NCBI GenBank assembly: GCA_020024075.1
Contig: JAHHUJ010000008.1
Coordinates: forward strand, 1-19,670
Length of the DNA: 19,670 nt
Direction: 5' to 3'
Source: Psychrobacter sp.
Lineage (GTDB): Bacteria > Pseudomonadota > Gammaproteobacteria > Pseudomonadales > Moraxellaceae
Shown: piece after piece, positions 6,793-14,708 of the stretch
Numbering within the stretch: the stretch's first letter is position 1
Layout: each line of letters opens with the position of its first letter
Notes under the pieces: generated by a model
What the model was told of the DNA's origin: nothing
The model's input: only the letters and a program-made list of their open reading frames with translations
Databases searched by the model: none
Translations under genes and position numbers: made by a program

Positions 6793-8832
6793 TTAGCCTA
6801 TATTCAGACCTAAGTATCCCACTGCCGCCCCATAAGTGTCCTTATAATGGCGATTAATAAATGGTAAAACTTTTGCAGCTACTTTAGCATTGTCAGCAAT
6901 GCCATCACCTGGGTGCTGGAAGTTGCTCATAATATAGGTAAAACCATTTACTTCATCAACCGCATGCAAACCAGTTGATTCTGCGCCTGCTGGGGTAGAT
7001 AGCAGGCGACTTAGCTCATGAGTATCCACATTATAGGCCCATAAGAAGTTATTCACATGAGTTCCTGAATCCTCACCAATAAATAAAGTACGCATTTTTT
7101 CGGAGAATTTTAGGTTGTCAGGACAAGATATTTTGTCTGGATGTGACTTATTGCCTAGCTCATCAGCCGTAATATCTTGACCTACTAAGTTTGGTGGTAC
7201 TGACATAGAGACTGGCACCCACTCTGAGTTAATAGGCATCGCGTTGTTGATGCTCTTTTGCCCACCACTTAGCTTGTGCGCATAGACTGCTCCAGATTTG
7301 TTTTGTGCCACATGCACCCCGTGGTCGCCATACTTAACTGGATCAACCATAGATTTCTCCACTCTGGCCATAGCAGAATAAGCCACTTTGTCTTTAATAT
7401 TGACCGTGGTGCCTTCCATCTTAGTAAATGCCATTGAGGCACCTTTTAAGGCTGCATAACGGTGGGTTTCTAAGAAAGCAGCGGCTTTTTCGGCGTGTTT
7501 ATTTTTGCTATTCAATTTAACCCAGTTTGGCTTACCGTTATAATAAATCTTGGTATAGCTAGCGTCTTGAGGGTCTTTATATTTGACGCTCATGATGTCT
7601 TCTGGCTTGAAGCTATTGGCCATCGCTTCAATTTCACTACTGGTGGCATGGCCTAAATGAATCCACTGAGTAGTAAATGCACCAGTGCCTACCCCTTTAG
7701 CTGAGGTTTGGGTAACTTTGGCGACATACAGGTTGCCTGAAGATAGATCACGAGGCTTGTCTGCAACAAACATGAACAGCCCGCCATTGGTAGTGTCATC
7801 ACCCATCAATGCTGTTCTCTCATCTGGCATCATCTGAATTAATTCATGAGAGATACGGCCTAAGTTATAGTGCTTTTTCACAAAGCCTGTACCATCAGGG
7901 TTAACGAAAACCTCTGGCATATGACCATAATGATAAGGGTTAGCTTTGTTTTGATCGCCATATAATGCCTTACTAAAATCTAGGAATTTACCCTTATCTT
8001 CAGCCGCTAAGTTGTGTGCATCAGGCTCATACTCTTCAGAAGATAAATGTGTTCCCCAAGGCGATAATGAAGCACCACAAGTGATCCATAATCCGTGCAC
8101 CTTAGAAGTATCAATATTGTGGTATTTAACCAACTTTAGCTCCCCAGTGTTTGGGTTTTGATCTAAAGTTAATACTGCAATCGGTGAAGGTAGACGACCC
8201 CAAGTATCTTTGCCTGAACGATCCTTACTGGCATACTCAAACTGAACCACAGCAAATACTGGATTGCCTTTAACGCCAGCAACTTTCGCCCCCTTCACTG
8301 TGATTAATGATGAGCCATCTGGACAGTCAGAATAAAAAGGCACAGGTTGACCCGCTGAAGCATCATATAGTGGCTTATTATTAATATCATATAGCTGGCC
8401 GGCACGAGTGGTTCCACCTAGACCGTCTGGCACCATATCCCCTGTCACAAAAAACGGAGTATAGGCTAAGTCATAAACCTGCTTAGTTCCATCAGTAAAG
8501 TCAGCCTGCATTTTTGAGTTGACATAAACTGTGGCCATCTGCTCAGGGTTATCTAGTGAAGGAGCTTCCATACCGATGAACTTGACCTGCTTTACAGCTT
8601 TCGTCATAGGCATCAAAGGTGTCGAAGCTGAGTTGTGACCAACTTGATTAAGCGTTGAAGTTGATGTACAGCCTGCTAAAGGTAGCATGGGCACACCCGC
8701 CAAAAAAGTCAGAACGCTTCTGCGTGTGGCGGATGTTTTTAGCATAGTATTGGCTGTCTCCTGAAGAGCATTCGGGTTGTGCTCGTTACTATGAAGGTTA
8801 GCTTCTGCTGCTCTCTTAGCTACTTGGGTCAT
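6793..8832 (-). CDS. phoX: PhoX-family (DUF839) phosphatase, predicted Tat-exported lipoprotein
   Basis: PhoX enzymes are calcium/iron-dependent alkaline phosphatases that release phosphate from organic esters outside the cytoplasm and are unrelated to PhoA. The 679-residue product has family blocks in order: SPWGTHLSSEEYEPDA (257-272, acidic metal ligands), ALMGDDTTNGGLFMFVADK (341-359), LFIGEDSGTHVNN (583-595), GAESTGL and SNFQHPGD (636-643). The N-terminus carries a twin-arginine signal TRRSVLTFLAG (Arg37-Arg38) followed by a lipobox LAGC (Cys55), so Tat export with lipid anchoring is predicted. Start: the ATG at 8832 has TGAGGA (8846-8841) 8 nt upstream; an in-frame GTG at 8889 would add 19 residues and has no ribosome site. 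The gene is monocistronic, behind a PhoB-type array, so phosphate starvation should induce it. Confidence 0.87.
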   Translation of the reverse strand: MTQVAKRAAEANLHSNEHNPNALQETANTMLKTSATRRSVLTFLAGVPMLPLAGCTSTSTLNQVGHNSASTPLMPMTKAVKQVKFIGMEAPSLDNPEQMATVYVNSKMQADFTDGTKQVYDLAYTPFFVTGDMVPDGLGGTTRAGQLYDINNKPLYDASAGQPVPFYSDCPDGSSLITVKGAKVAGVKGNPVFAVVQFEYASKDRSGKDTWGRLPSPIAVLTLDQNPNTGELKLVKYHNIDTSKVHGLWITCGASLSPWGTHLSSEEYEPDAHNLAAEDKGKFLDFSKALYGDQNKANPYHYGHMPEVFVNPDGTGFVKKHYNLGRISHELIQMMPDERTALMGDDTTNGGLFMFVADKPRDLSSGNLYVAKVTQTSAKGVGTGAFTTQWIHLGHATSSEIEAMANSFKPEDIMSVKYKDPQDASYTKIYYNGKPNWVKLNSKNKHAEKAAAFLETHRYAALKGASMAFTKMEGTTVNIKDKVAYSAMARVEKSMVDPVKYGDHGVHVAQNKSGAVYAHKLSGGQKSINNAMPINSEWVPVSMSVPPNLVGQDITADELGNKSHPDKISCPDNLKFSEKMRTLFIGEDSGTHVNNFLWAYNVDTHELSRLLSTPAGAESTGLHAVDEVNGFTYIMSNFQHPGDGIADNAKVAAKVLPFINRHYKDTYGAAVGYLGLNIG

Positions 8833-8910
8833 CTGTTTATTCCTCAAATTATTGTTATGTGGACCGGCAAAATTGATTTTTACACCCACTCACAAATACT
8901 GCTTAAGTTA

Positions 8911-8977
8911 AATATTGTCCTAGCCTAATACAGTTACGTGACACCCTATTTAAAGTTTTATGACAGAGCAATGACAG
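8911..8977 (-). promoter_or_regulatory. PhoB-type (Pho box) array and -10 element upstream of phoX
   Basis: On the minus strand the segment reads CTGTCAT (8977-8971), TGCT, CTGTCAT (8966-8960): two perfect Pho half-sites with the canonical 4-bp spacer. In the same 11-bp register follow a poor half-site CTTTAAA (8955-8949), then GTGTCAC (8944-8938), GTAA, CTGTATT (8933-8927), a second degenerate box. Ten bases after the last box is AATATT (8916-8911), a plausible -10, which is the spacing seen in PhoB-activated promoters where the box replaces the -35. The start would be about 70 nt before the phoX ATG. Confidence 0.85.
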
Positions 8978-9013
8978 AAGTTACGACCGAAACAATACCT
9001 CCTTCTTTACTCA

Positions 9014-9044
9014 CAAAAAAACCGCCATTAAAATTAATGACGGT
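9014..9044 (-). terminator. Intrinsic terminator after the FAH-family gene
   Basis: On the minus strand ACCGTCATTA (9044-9035) pairs with TAATGGCGGT (9030-9021), with one G-T wobble, followed by a T-run (9020-9015). It lies 38 nt after the stop at 9082 and before the Pho array. Confidence 0.85.
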
Positions 9045-9081
9045 TCTTATGAGCTAAATAAGATAAGGACGACTCAAGCCA

Positions 9082-9759
9082 TTATTCCACTTCTGTCTGC
9101 CACTGATGCTCACCCAGCTTCAAGGTCAATCTATCACCTGCCTTTAACACCCCCACACCGCTTGGAGTACCAGTCATGATGACATCGCCAGGCTGTAAGC
9201 TAAACGCATAACTTATTTCGCTTAACAGCTCATATAGCGAAAACAACATCAGCTCAGTCTTGCCCTCTTGCGTCAACTTCTCATTGATATATAGCTGATA
9301 ATTAACGGCACTAAAGTCAGCAAAGACTTCAGGGTCAACCCACGGTGCGAGCACACAAGACCCATCGAAGCATTTGGCACGCTCCCAAGGATGACCTTTG
9401 GCTTTTAGCTCACTTTGTAATTCACGCAAGGTTAAGTCCAGCCCTAAGGTAACCGCATCGATTGCTTTGGGTGTCTCTTTTATGGCGTCAATTGAGGCGG
9501 CCTTTAGAGGCGCCCCAATACGCACGCAGAGCTCAGCTTCATAATGCACCTCATACGCAGTGTCTCTTGGGACATCTATAACTTGACTGGCTATAAGTGA
9601 ATCAATACCCACCACACTCGATGCCGGCTTAATAAACAATATGGGCCGTGTCGGTATTTCATTGCCTAATTCGGCAGCATGGGCAGCATAATTGCGCCCG
9701 ACACACACCACCTTACCTAAGTACTTAGCGTTACAGGGGCTCTCAATAGAGGTTGTCAT
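9082..9759 (-). CDS. Fumarylacetoacetate hydrolase (FAH) family protein, acylpyruvase/YcgM-like
   Basis: This single-domain FAH-family enzyme of 225 residues is the size of YcgM/FAHD1 proteins, which cleave acylpyruvates or act on oxaloacetate. Signature segments are VCVGRNYAAHAAELGNE (18-34, including the His-Glu pair), the metal-binding E74-x-E76 in VHYEAELCV, and D108 in TLGLDLTLRELQ. These are followed by KGHPWERAKCFDGSC (121-135) and the C-terminal LQPGDVIMTGTPSGVG (188-203). Start: the ATG at 9759 is preceded by GAGAG at 6-nt spacing; a GTG at 9771 would add four residues. It is a single gene between two terminators, with no aromatic-catabolism genes nearby, so a general clean-up or oxaloacetate-keto/enol role is as likely as degradation. 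The precise substrate is not determinable. Confidence 0.87.
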   Translation of the reverse strand: MTTSIESPCNAKYLGKVVCVGRNYAAHAAELGNEIPTRPILFIKPASSVVGIDSLIASQVIDVPRDTAYEVHYEAELCVRIGAPLKAASIDAIKETPKAIDAVTLGLDLTLRELQSELKAKGHPWERAKCFDGSCVLAPWVDPEVFADFSAVNYQLYINEKLTQEGKTELMLFSLYELLSEISYAFSLQPGDVIMTGTPSGVGVLKAGDRLTLKLGEHQWQTEVE

Positions 9760-9837
9760 ATTAACTCTCACAGTTTAAGTTGCAGTGATTTTATTAATCA
9801 GCATTATTAAGGATCACATTATCATCTATGTTTAGAC

Positions 9838-9878
9838 AAAAAAACAGCCAGCATATAATAATAGCTGGCTATTTTTTT
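9838..9878. terminator. Terminator of the ABC permease operon, symmetric
   Basis: AGCCAGC (9846-9852) pairs with GCTGGCT (9864-9870) around an 11-nt loop, flanked by an A-run (9838-9844) and a T-run (9872-9878), so it can act on either strand. It is downstream of the minus-strand stop at 9909 and separates the transporter from the FAH-family gene. Confidence 0.88.
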
Positions 9879-9908
9879 AAGCAAGGTTTGGCTAAGGGGC
9901 AGTATTCG

Positions 9909-10634
9909 TTAAGGAATGGTATTGGTCGCTATATCAGGCGGTACATAGGTATTATGACGGTTGACCCGCTTTTCTATTAAGCGGAATGTTAACAATATTA
10001 CCCAAGACAATACTAGGTAAATAACACCAGCGGCAAAGTACAACTCAAAAATAGTGTAAGTACGAGCACTGATGGTCTTAGCAATACCGGTAATGTCCAT
10101 CAAGGCGATGGTCATAGCCAGCGAGCTGCCTTTTAGCATAAAGATAACTTCATTACTGTAAGCTGGAAGCATGATACCAAAGGCACGAGGCAAAGTAATA
10201 CGAGTTAACTTCTGCCAACGAGACATACCAACAGCATCCGCCGCTTCAAGCTCACCTGGTGGAATAGACTGGATAGCACCACGAATAATTTCTGCCGTAT
10301 AAGCACTGGTATTTAGAGTGAAAGCGATAATGGCACACCAAAATGGCTGCTTTAACACCGGCTCCCATAAAAAAGATTCTTTGATAAATTCAAACTGTGA
10401 TAAACCATAATAAATGAGGAATATCTGTACCAGTAACGGCGTTCCACGGAAAAAGAAGATATATAAAAAGGGCAATACTTGCACCAGCTTATTGGAAGAT
10501 AAGCGCAATAGAGCTAGGCCCAAACCAAAAATAAAACCCAGAATACCAGAGATGACCACCAGCTTAACGGTTAATGCGACACCACTTAATAAGTCAGGTA
10601 GGTATGTAAAAATTACTTGCCAATTCCAGTCCAT
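9909..10634 (-). CDS. Polar amino-acid ABC transporter permease, HisM/ArtM type
   Basis: One of two inner-membrane subunits of a histidine/arginine-type (PAAT family) importer. The 241-residue protein has about five hydrophobic segments, near 15-45, 52-78, 98-116, 155-180 and 196-219. FFRGTPLLVQ (61-70) is typical of the family, and the cytoplasmic EAA loop ELEAADAVGMSRWQKLTRITLP (128-149) docks on the ATPase. It starts 9 nt after the stop of the upstream permease gene, and the purine-rich AGGGGG ribosome site overlaps that gap, so the pair is translated from one mRNA. HisM-like rather than HisQ-like is judged from the EIIRGAIQSIPPGELEAA segment and gene order. Substrate is set by the binding proteins encoded upstream, not by this subunit. 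Confidence 0.9.
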   Translation of the reverse strand: MDWNWQVIFTYLPDLLSGVALTVKLVVISGILGFIFGLGLALLRLSSNKLVQVLPFLYIFFFRGTPLLVQIFLIYYGLSQFEFIKESFLWEPVLKQPFWCAIIAFTLNTSAYTAEIIRGAIQSIPPGELEAADAVGMSRWQKLTRITLPRAFGIMLPAYSNEVIFMLKGSSLAMTIALMDITGIAKTISARTYTIFELYFAAGVIYLVLSWVILLTFRLIEKRVNRHNTYVPPDIATNTIP

Positions 10635-10643
10635 GTCTGCCCC

Positions 10644-11384
10644 CTACCCTTTAGCTGCATTAATTGATTGCGAGACGTGCTGTTTCGCAAGTTTTTTTGC
10701 ATAGCGCTGAGCAGGATTCGCCCGCCATTCAAGCCACATCATAAAGGCAGTCACCACGATGGTCAGTCCCAAATAAATAAAAGCAGCAGCCATATAGAAA
10801 GTAAAAGCTTGCTGGGTCGCTTGAGCCCCGCGTGCAGCATGATACATGATGTCTTTTAACCCCACCACTGAGACCAATGCCGTGTCTTTTAATAGCACCA
10901 AAAATAAGTTACCCAAACCAGGTAAAGCCAAGCGCCAAACTTGGGGCACAATAATGCGGAAATATACCTGCATCGGCTTCATGCCAAGCGCTTCAGCCGC
11001 TTCCCACTGACCTTTTGGTATCTCTTGAATAGCCATTCTAAATACTTCGGTAGCATAAGCACCAAAGGCAATAGACAGCGCTAATACCCCTGCTAAGAAT
11101 GGACTGACTTCGACATACTCGTTATAGCCGAACTTCTGTAGCACCGCCATAATAAGCATGGAGCCGCCGTAATATAAAAATAATACCAACAGCAGCTCTG
11201 GTATACCGCGCATAGTCGCAGTATAAACCGTCGCCAGTTTGCGAAATATCCAAATCTTAGAAAGCTTGGCGGTAGCCCCTAACAGCCCCAAGACCAAACC
11301 TATTGCAAGACTTGCTAAGGCAAGTTTGATAGTAATCAACGAGCCACTAAGTAAGAGATGTCCAAAACCTTGCAAATCAAACAC
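10644..11384 (-). CDS. Polar amino-acid ABC transporter permease, HisQ/ArtQ type
   Basis: Partner of the permease encoded just downstream; the two form the membrane channel. This 246-residue protein has an N-terminal LLLSGSLITIKLALASLAIGLVLGLLGATAKLS region like HisQ, a TMRGIPELLLVLFLYYG segment (57-73), the EAA loop WEAAEALGMKPMQVYFRIIVP (127-147), and hydrophobic spans near 96-110, 160-176 and 197-217. A basic tail (RYAKKLAKQH) follows. The start is a GTG at 11384 with only a weak TTAGG upstream at longer than usual spacing; no other start keeps the first membrane span. The preceding 345-nt gap carries a terminator for the binding-protein gene, plus -10-like and palindromic sequences, so this gene probably opens its own operon. 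Confidence 0.9.
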   Translation of the reverse strand: MFDLQGFGHLLLSGSLITIKLALASLAIGLVLGLLGATAKLSKIWIFRKLATVYTATMRGIPELLLVLFLYYGGSMLIMAVLQKFGYNEYVEVSPFLAGVLALSIAFGAYATEVFRMAIQEIPKGQWEAAEALGMKPMQVYFRIIVPQVWRLALPGLGNLFLVLLKDTALVSVVGLKDIMYHAARGAQATQQAFTFYMAAAFIYLGLTIVVTAFMMWLEWRANPAQRYAKKLAKQHVSQSINAAKG

Positions 11385-11682
11385 GTGAGAAGCAACCTAA
11401 ATAATGAGAGAGAAGAAACGACTATACATGATACGGGATAGTAAAACTGAATACTCAGTAACAGTCCTAAAAGCAGGGGCTGTCATCAAGTGTATTGAAC
11501 AATACTGAGATTAAATCGTATTTTACGATTATATGCAAACGGCGAATTTTAACATATTATACGCCAAATAGTTAAGTATATGATGACCTCTAAGTAGGAC
11601 TCTTGAGCTGTAAGCATGGCTCTATCGGCAGCCCGCGTTATTAAAACCGTAACCCCTTAACCCAAAACATCTTTCTCTACAA
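11385..11682. other. Long leader and probable promoter region of the permease operon
   Basis: No coding frame is seen. On the minus strand there are two TATAAT sequences (11561-11556 and 11533-11528), neither with a good -35. The second overlaps the palindrome listed separately. A further small inverted repeat GTATT-GAAC-AATAC lies at 11492-11505. If the TATAAT at 11533-11528 is used, the 5' leader would be about 135 nt. Confidence 0.5.
11514..11533 (-). promoter_or_regulatory. Palindromic operator candidate overlapping a -10 element, upstream of the permease genes
   Basis: AATCGTA (11514-11520), 3 nt, TACGATT (11524-11530) is a perfect 7-bp inverted repeat. On the minus strand TATAAT (11533-11528) runs directly into it, so a bound repressor would block promoter opening. 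It does not match the ArgR consensus. The regulator is unknown. Confidence 0.4.
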
Positions 11683-11710
11683 AAAAGCCTCACTCTGAAG
11701 TGAGGCTTTT
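11683..11710. terminator. Terminator after binding-protein gene 3
   Basis: AAAAGCCTCACT (11683-11694) pairs with AGTGAGGCTTTT (11699-11710), a 12-bp perfect stem with a 4-nt loop. On the minus strand it follows the stop at 11730 and is extended by further Ts (11682-11681). It separates the binding-protein genes from the permeases. Confidence 0.9.
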
Positions 11711-11729
11711 AAAAGCAAGGCCAGATAGA

Positions 11730-12563
11730 CTATGGCATCGGGAAATGCTTGTCTTTAATACGGTCATAAGTCCCATTGGCCTTTATCGCTGCCAATGCGG
11801 TATTAATCTCTTGCTTTAACCCATCTTGCTTACGTACTGCAATAGCAAAGTTATCATCAATTTCAATGTCTGAGCCTTTAATTTCAAACGTTGAGCTGTT
11901 CTTAGTTAACCACTCTAGAGCCGGCAGCTTGTCAGAAATCATGGCATCAACCCGATTAGATTCTAAATCCAAAAAGGCATTATTTAATGTGTCGTACATT
12001 TTAATGCTGGTTTTTGGGTAGTTGCTTTCTAACCACTGTGATGAAATGGTCGAACGCTGAGCTGCAATCTCACTACTATTAATAGCCTCGGCATTACTAG
12101 GATCAAAGCTACTGTCTTTATTGGCAATAAATACCAAAGAGTTGGTGAAATAAGGGTCCGTAAAATCTACTTGCTCAGCACGCTCAGGCGTTACTGACAT
12201 CGCAGCAATAATGGCATCATACTTTTTGGCTTTTAGACCCGGAATAATTCCTTCCCAGTCTTGAGCGGTAATCTCACATTTTCGCTGCATCTGGTCACAA
12301 AGAGCATTGGTAATATCCACATCAAAGCCAGCTAAATTACCCTCAGCATCGGTATAGTTAAAAGGAGCATAGGCTCCCTCAGTGGCCACGCGTAGTACTT
12401 TTTGCTCTGCATCAGCACCTTCAGCGGCAGTGTCACTAGTGCTATCAGAATTATTACAGCCGGTTACTAAGGCTGAGATAGACAGTGCGGCAATAAGAGT
12501 GACAGCCCCTTTTTTGATACGACTAGGGGGTATGTTACGGTGTGCTACTAGGCTTTTAAGCAT
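11730..12563 (-). CDS. Polar amino-acid ABC transporter binding protein, third of three in tandem (lipoprotein)
   Basis: A 277-residue solute-binding protein family 3 member (HisJ/ArgT/ArtJ-like). It begins with a basic N-terminus, a hydrophobic stretch and the lipobox LVTGC (Cys36), so it should be tethered in the periplasm, followed by a Ser/Asp/Ala-rich linker to about residue 55. The family signature GFDVDITNAL is present, as are ligand-pocket segments TEGAYAPFNYTD, AAMSVTPERAEQVDFTDPYF with its conserved Arg, AQRSTIS, and SDK (the Asp that clamps the amino group). A Cys pair (LCDQMQRKCE) probably forms the disulfide known in HisJ relatives. Start: the ATG at 12563 has AAGGA 7 nt upstream; an upstream in-frame extension to 12635 has no ribosome site and would bury the signal peptide. 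The ligand is probably arginine, lysine, ornithine or histidine. Confidence 0.9.
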   Translation of the reverse strand: MLKSLVAHRNIPPSRIKKGAVTLIAALSISALVTGCNNSDSTSDTAAEGADAEQKVLRVATEGAYAPFNYTDAEGNLAGFDVDITNALCDQMQRKCEITAQDWEGIIPGLKAKKYDAIIAAMSVTPERAEQVDFTDPYFTNSLVFIANKDSSFDPSNAEAINSSEIAAQRSTISSQWLESNYPKTSIKMYDTLNNAFLDLESNRVDAMISDKLPALEWLTKNSSTFEIKGSDIEIDDNFAIAVRKQDGLKQEINTALAAIKANGTYDRIKDKHFPMP

Positions 12564-12760
12564 CCTTATGTCCTTATGAATTCTAAAAAATCTGGTCTGA
12601 AGTCTTATCGCCTTAACTGCCCTATTAACAACCAATAGCTAATCAAAGACTTACGACTCCAGCCAGCGATACGAACATCTACCTTTAAGCTGTGATGTTC
12701 TTTTGTGATCTTACTGTTTTGGGACAATCTCCACTTAAGAAAGTACTGCTTAAGACTAGC

Positions 12761-13609
12761 TTACTGAGCAGCCGCCTTTTGAGCAGCAGCTGTGGTACTG
12801 GTTCCAAAGTAAGGGGCTGAAATCTCATCATACTTGCCGCTCTCTTTTAGAGCTTGTAGCGCCGTATTGAATTTAGCCGCTAATTCATCACCTTTACGCA
12901 CAGCGATACCCATGGTGTCATCAGTGTTAAACTCTTCACCTTTTTGTTCAAAGGCTTGGCCTTCATCACTCGTTAACCAGTAAGCGGCGGTCACTTTATC
13001 TGAGAATAGAGCACGAATACGACCTGAAGTTAGATCTAGATAAGCGTTCTCTTGCGTATCATATAAGTTAAGTTTGGCTTTTGGGTGTGTCTCTTCGATA
13101 TACTGAGCCGCGATAGTAGCGCGCTGAGCGCCCACAGGCACGCCAGTAAAGTCATCTGCTACACTGACTTCATCGCCCTTTTTAGCGACTAAGATAAGAC
13201 CGTTACTTAAGTACGGCTCAGTGAAGTCTACTTTTTGTAGACGCTCAGGCGTGATTGACATACCCGCAATAATGGCATCGAACTTCTTAGCCTGAAGACC
13301 TGGAATTAAGCCATCCCACTCTTGAGAGCTGATATCACACTTAGCTTTCATTTCGTCACAAAGCGCATTGATTAAATCAATTTCAAAACCAATCAATTTA
13401 CCATCAGCATCGGTATAGCTCAATGGCTTATAGCTTGATTCAGTTGCGATTCTAATGGTTTGCTCTGTACTATCAGCATTGCTACTAGCTTCGGCTGAGT
13501 CGCTAGCCGCAGGAGCCTCACTACTGTTGTTACAAGCAGCGAGCATTAAGCCAGATAAGGCCACAGATAATACAGCCCATTTACTTTTTGATTTTGTTGC
13601 AGTTGTCAT
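12761..13609 (-). CDS. Polar amino-acid ABC transporter binding protein, second of three in tandem (lipoprotein)
   Basis: A 282-residue paralogue of its two neighbours. The signal peptide ends in lipobox LAAC (Cys26), followed by a low-complexity Ala/Ser/Glu linker to about residue 50. Shared pocket segments are TESSYKPLSYTD, AGMSITPERLQKVDFTEPYL, AQRATIAAQY and FSDKVTAAYW, along with the LCDEMKAKC cysteine pair and a GFEIDLINAL signature. It differs from the others at the first pocket segment (YKPLS instead of YxPFN) and has an extra Ala/Gln-rich tail (TSTTAAAQKAAAQ). An AGGATC ribosome site precedes the ATG. Only 69 nt without a terminator separates it from the upstream paralogue, so the two are probably cotranscribed; 197 nt separates it from the next. 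The divergent pocket suggests a different ligand preference. Confidence 0.9.
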   Translation of the reverse strand: MTTATKSKSKWAVLSVALSGLMLAACNNSSEAPAASDSAEASSNADSTEQTIRIATESSYKPLSYTDADGKLIGFEIDLINALCDEMKAKCDISSQEWDGLIPGLQAKKFDAIIAGMSITPERLQKVDFTEPYLSNGLILVAKKGDEVSVADDFTGVPVGAQRATIAAQYIEETHPKAKLNLYDTQENAYLDLTSGRIRALFSDKVTAAYWLTSDEGQAFEQKGEEFNTDDTMGIAVRKGDELAAKFNTALQALKESGKYDEISAPYFGTSTTAAAQKAAAQ

Positions 13610-13678
13610 GATGTGATCCTAGTTTTGATTAATATTTGATAACAAAAATTTCATTAATAAGACTACGACGGCTTAGGT

Positions 13679-14476
13679 TTATTCACCAAAGTTAGCAGCT
13701 TCAATTTCCGCCAGCTTACCATTAGCACGAATCGCTTCAATACCTTTATCGAACTCAGCTTTTAGGGGATCGTTTTTACGGAGCGCAATCCCTAAATTGT
13801 CATCATTATCAATCTCTTCACCAATTACTGCATATTCAGGGTTCTCTGGTAACCAGTCTGCTGCAGATACTTTTTCAGCCAAAACAGCGTCCACACGGCC
13901 TGATTTCAGATCAAGATAAGCATTCTCATAAGTATCATATAAGTTAACCTTGTTACCCTCTTTATTATCAAAATTGGCCAACAAGTATTCGCCCAAAGTT
14001 GTTGAACGCTGGCTACCTAAGTCTTTATTAGTAATGTCGTCAGGGCTAAAGGTGCCATCTTTTTTGGCCAACCAAACCATAGTATTTGAGAAGTAAGGGG
14101 CACTAAAGTCAACGGTTGCTGCACGCTCTGGAGTGATCGACATACCAGCGATGATGGCATCGTATTTATTAGCCAATAGACCTGGGATAAGACCGTCCCA
14201 ATCTTGAGAGACAATCTCACAGTTGGCTTTAATTTCATCACAAACGGCATTGATAACATCGACATCGAAGCCGCCCAAACTGCCGTCATTATTGGTGTAG
14301 TTAAATGGAGGATAGGCACCTTCAGTAGCAATACGAATGGTTTTGCCTTCTGTAGAAGCTGCGCTTTCTGCTTCTGCCTTAGTATCAGACTGTGAACAAC
14401 CTACTAGCCCTACCATACCAGCCATAACTAGTACTGGTAAAACCTTGCGCGATAACTGCATATCAAATAATGACAT
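13679..14476 (-). CDS. Polar amino-acid ABC transporter binding protein, first of three in tandem (lipoprotein)
   Basis: A 265-residue family 3 solute-binding protein, first of the trio in transcription order. The signal peptide ends in LVGC (Cys27), so a lipid-anchored periplasmic receptor is expected. Pocket segments are TEGAYPPFNYTN, AGMSITPERAATVDFSAPYF, SQRSTTLGEY and VLAEKVSAADW. Where HisJ relatives and the two neighbouring paralogues have Asp in the SDK/QDE position, this protein has Glu (AEK), a conservative change at the amino-group clamp. The signature GFDVDVINAV and the VCDEIKANC cysteine pair are intact. Start: the ATG at 14476 has GGAGAAAG directly upstream; a TTG at 14497 would include that site in the coding region, so it was rejected. 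The terminator after the ATPase gene lies upstream, so this gene should have its own promoter within 14477-14708. Confidence 0.9.
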   Translation of the reverse strand: MSLFDMQLSRKVLPVLVMAGMVGLVGCSQSDTKAEAESAASTEGKTIRIATEGAYPPFNYTNNDGSLGGFDVDVINAVCDEIKANCEIVSQDWDGLIPGLLANKYDAIIAGMSITPERAATVDFSAPYFSNTMVWLAKKDGTFSPDDITNKDLGSQRSTTLGEYLLANFDNKEGNKVNLYDTYENAYLDLKSGRVDAVLAEKVSAADWLPENPEYAVIGEEIDNDDNLGIALRKNDPLKAEFDKGIEAIRANGKLAEIEAANFGE

Positions 14477-14708
14477 TTCTTCTTTCTCCAAAGCCAAAAA
14501 GTGGCTTATACAAAACTAAATGGGCTAAAAATTTTATGGATGTTGCCAACCGAATCAGTGGCTTTATAAATCCAATTAAAGCCTCGAACTAGATATAGTG
14601 ATAATGAGGGATATACGATAAGGTTTGTGTAATTTTCATATACAAAAATAATACATGAGGGTTTGAGTAAAAACAAATCATTTTATTGCCTCATTTTATA
14701 CAGTGCCA
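14477..14708. other. Gene-free interval, promoter region of the binding-protein genes
   Basis: The full gap to the next gene is 317 bases including the terminator at 14709-14743. The remainder is AT-rich with no coding frame. Several weak promoter-like hexamers exist on the minus strand but none with both good elements and spacing. A TGTA-N9-TACA inverted pattern (minus-strand reading, near 14630-14645) is noted without a known regulator. Confidence 0.4.

Noticed and set aside
8833..8889. GTG start 19 codons upstream for phoX
   Set aside because: The ATG at 8832 has a clear TGAGGA ribosome site at good spacing; the GTG has none.
9082..10634. FAH-family gene as part of the amino-acid transporter operon
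   Set aside because: A strong symmetric hairpin with T-runs (9838-9878) lies between them, and the functions are unrelated.
12636..12760. CTTAAG-N9-CTTAAG near 12735-12755 as a terminator between receptor genes 2 and 3
   Set aside because: The stem would be only 6 bp, AT-rich and without a T-run in the transcribed direction.
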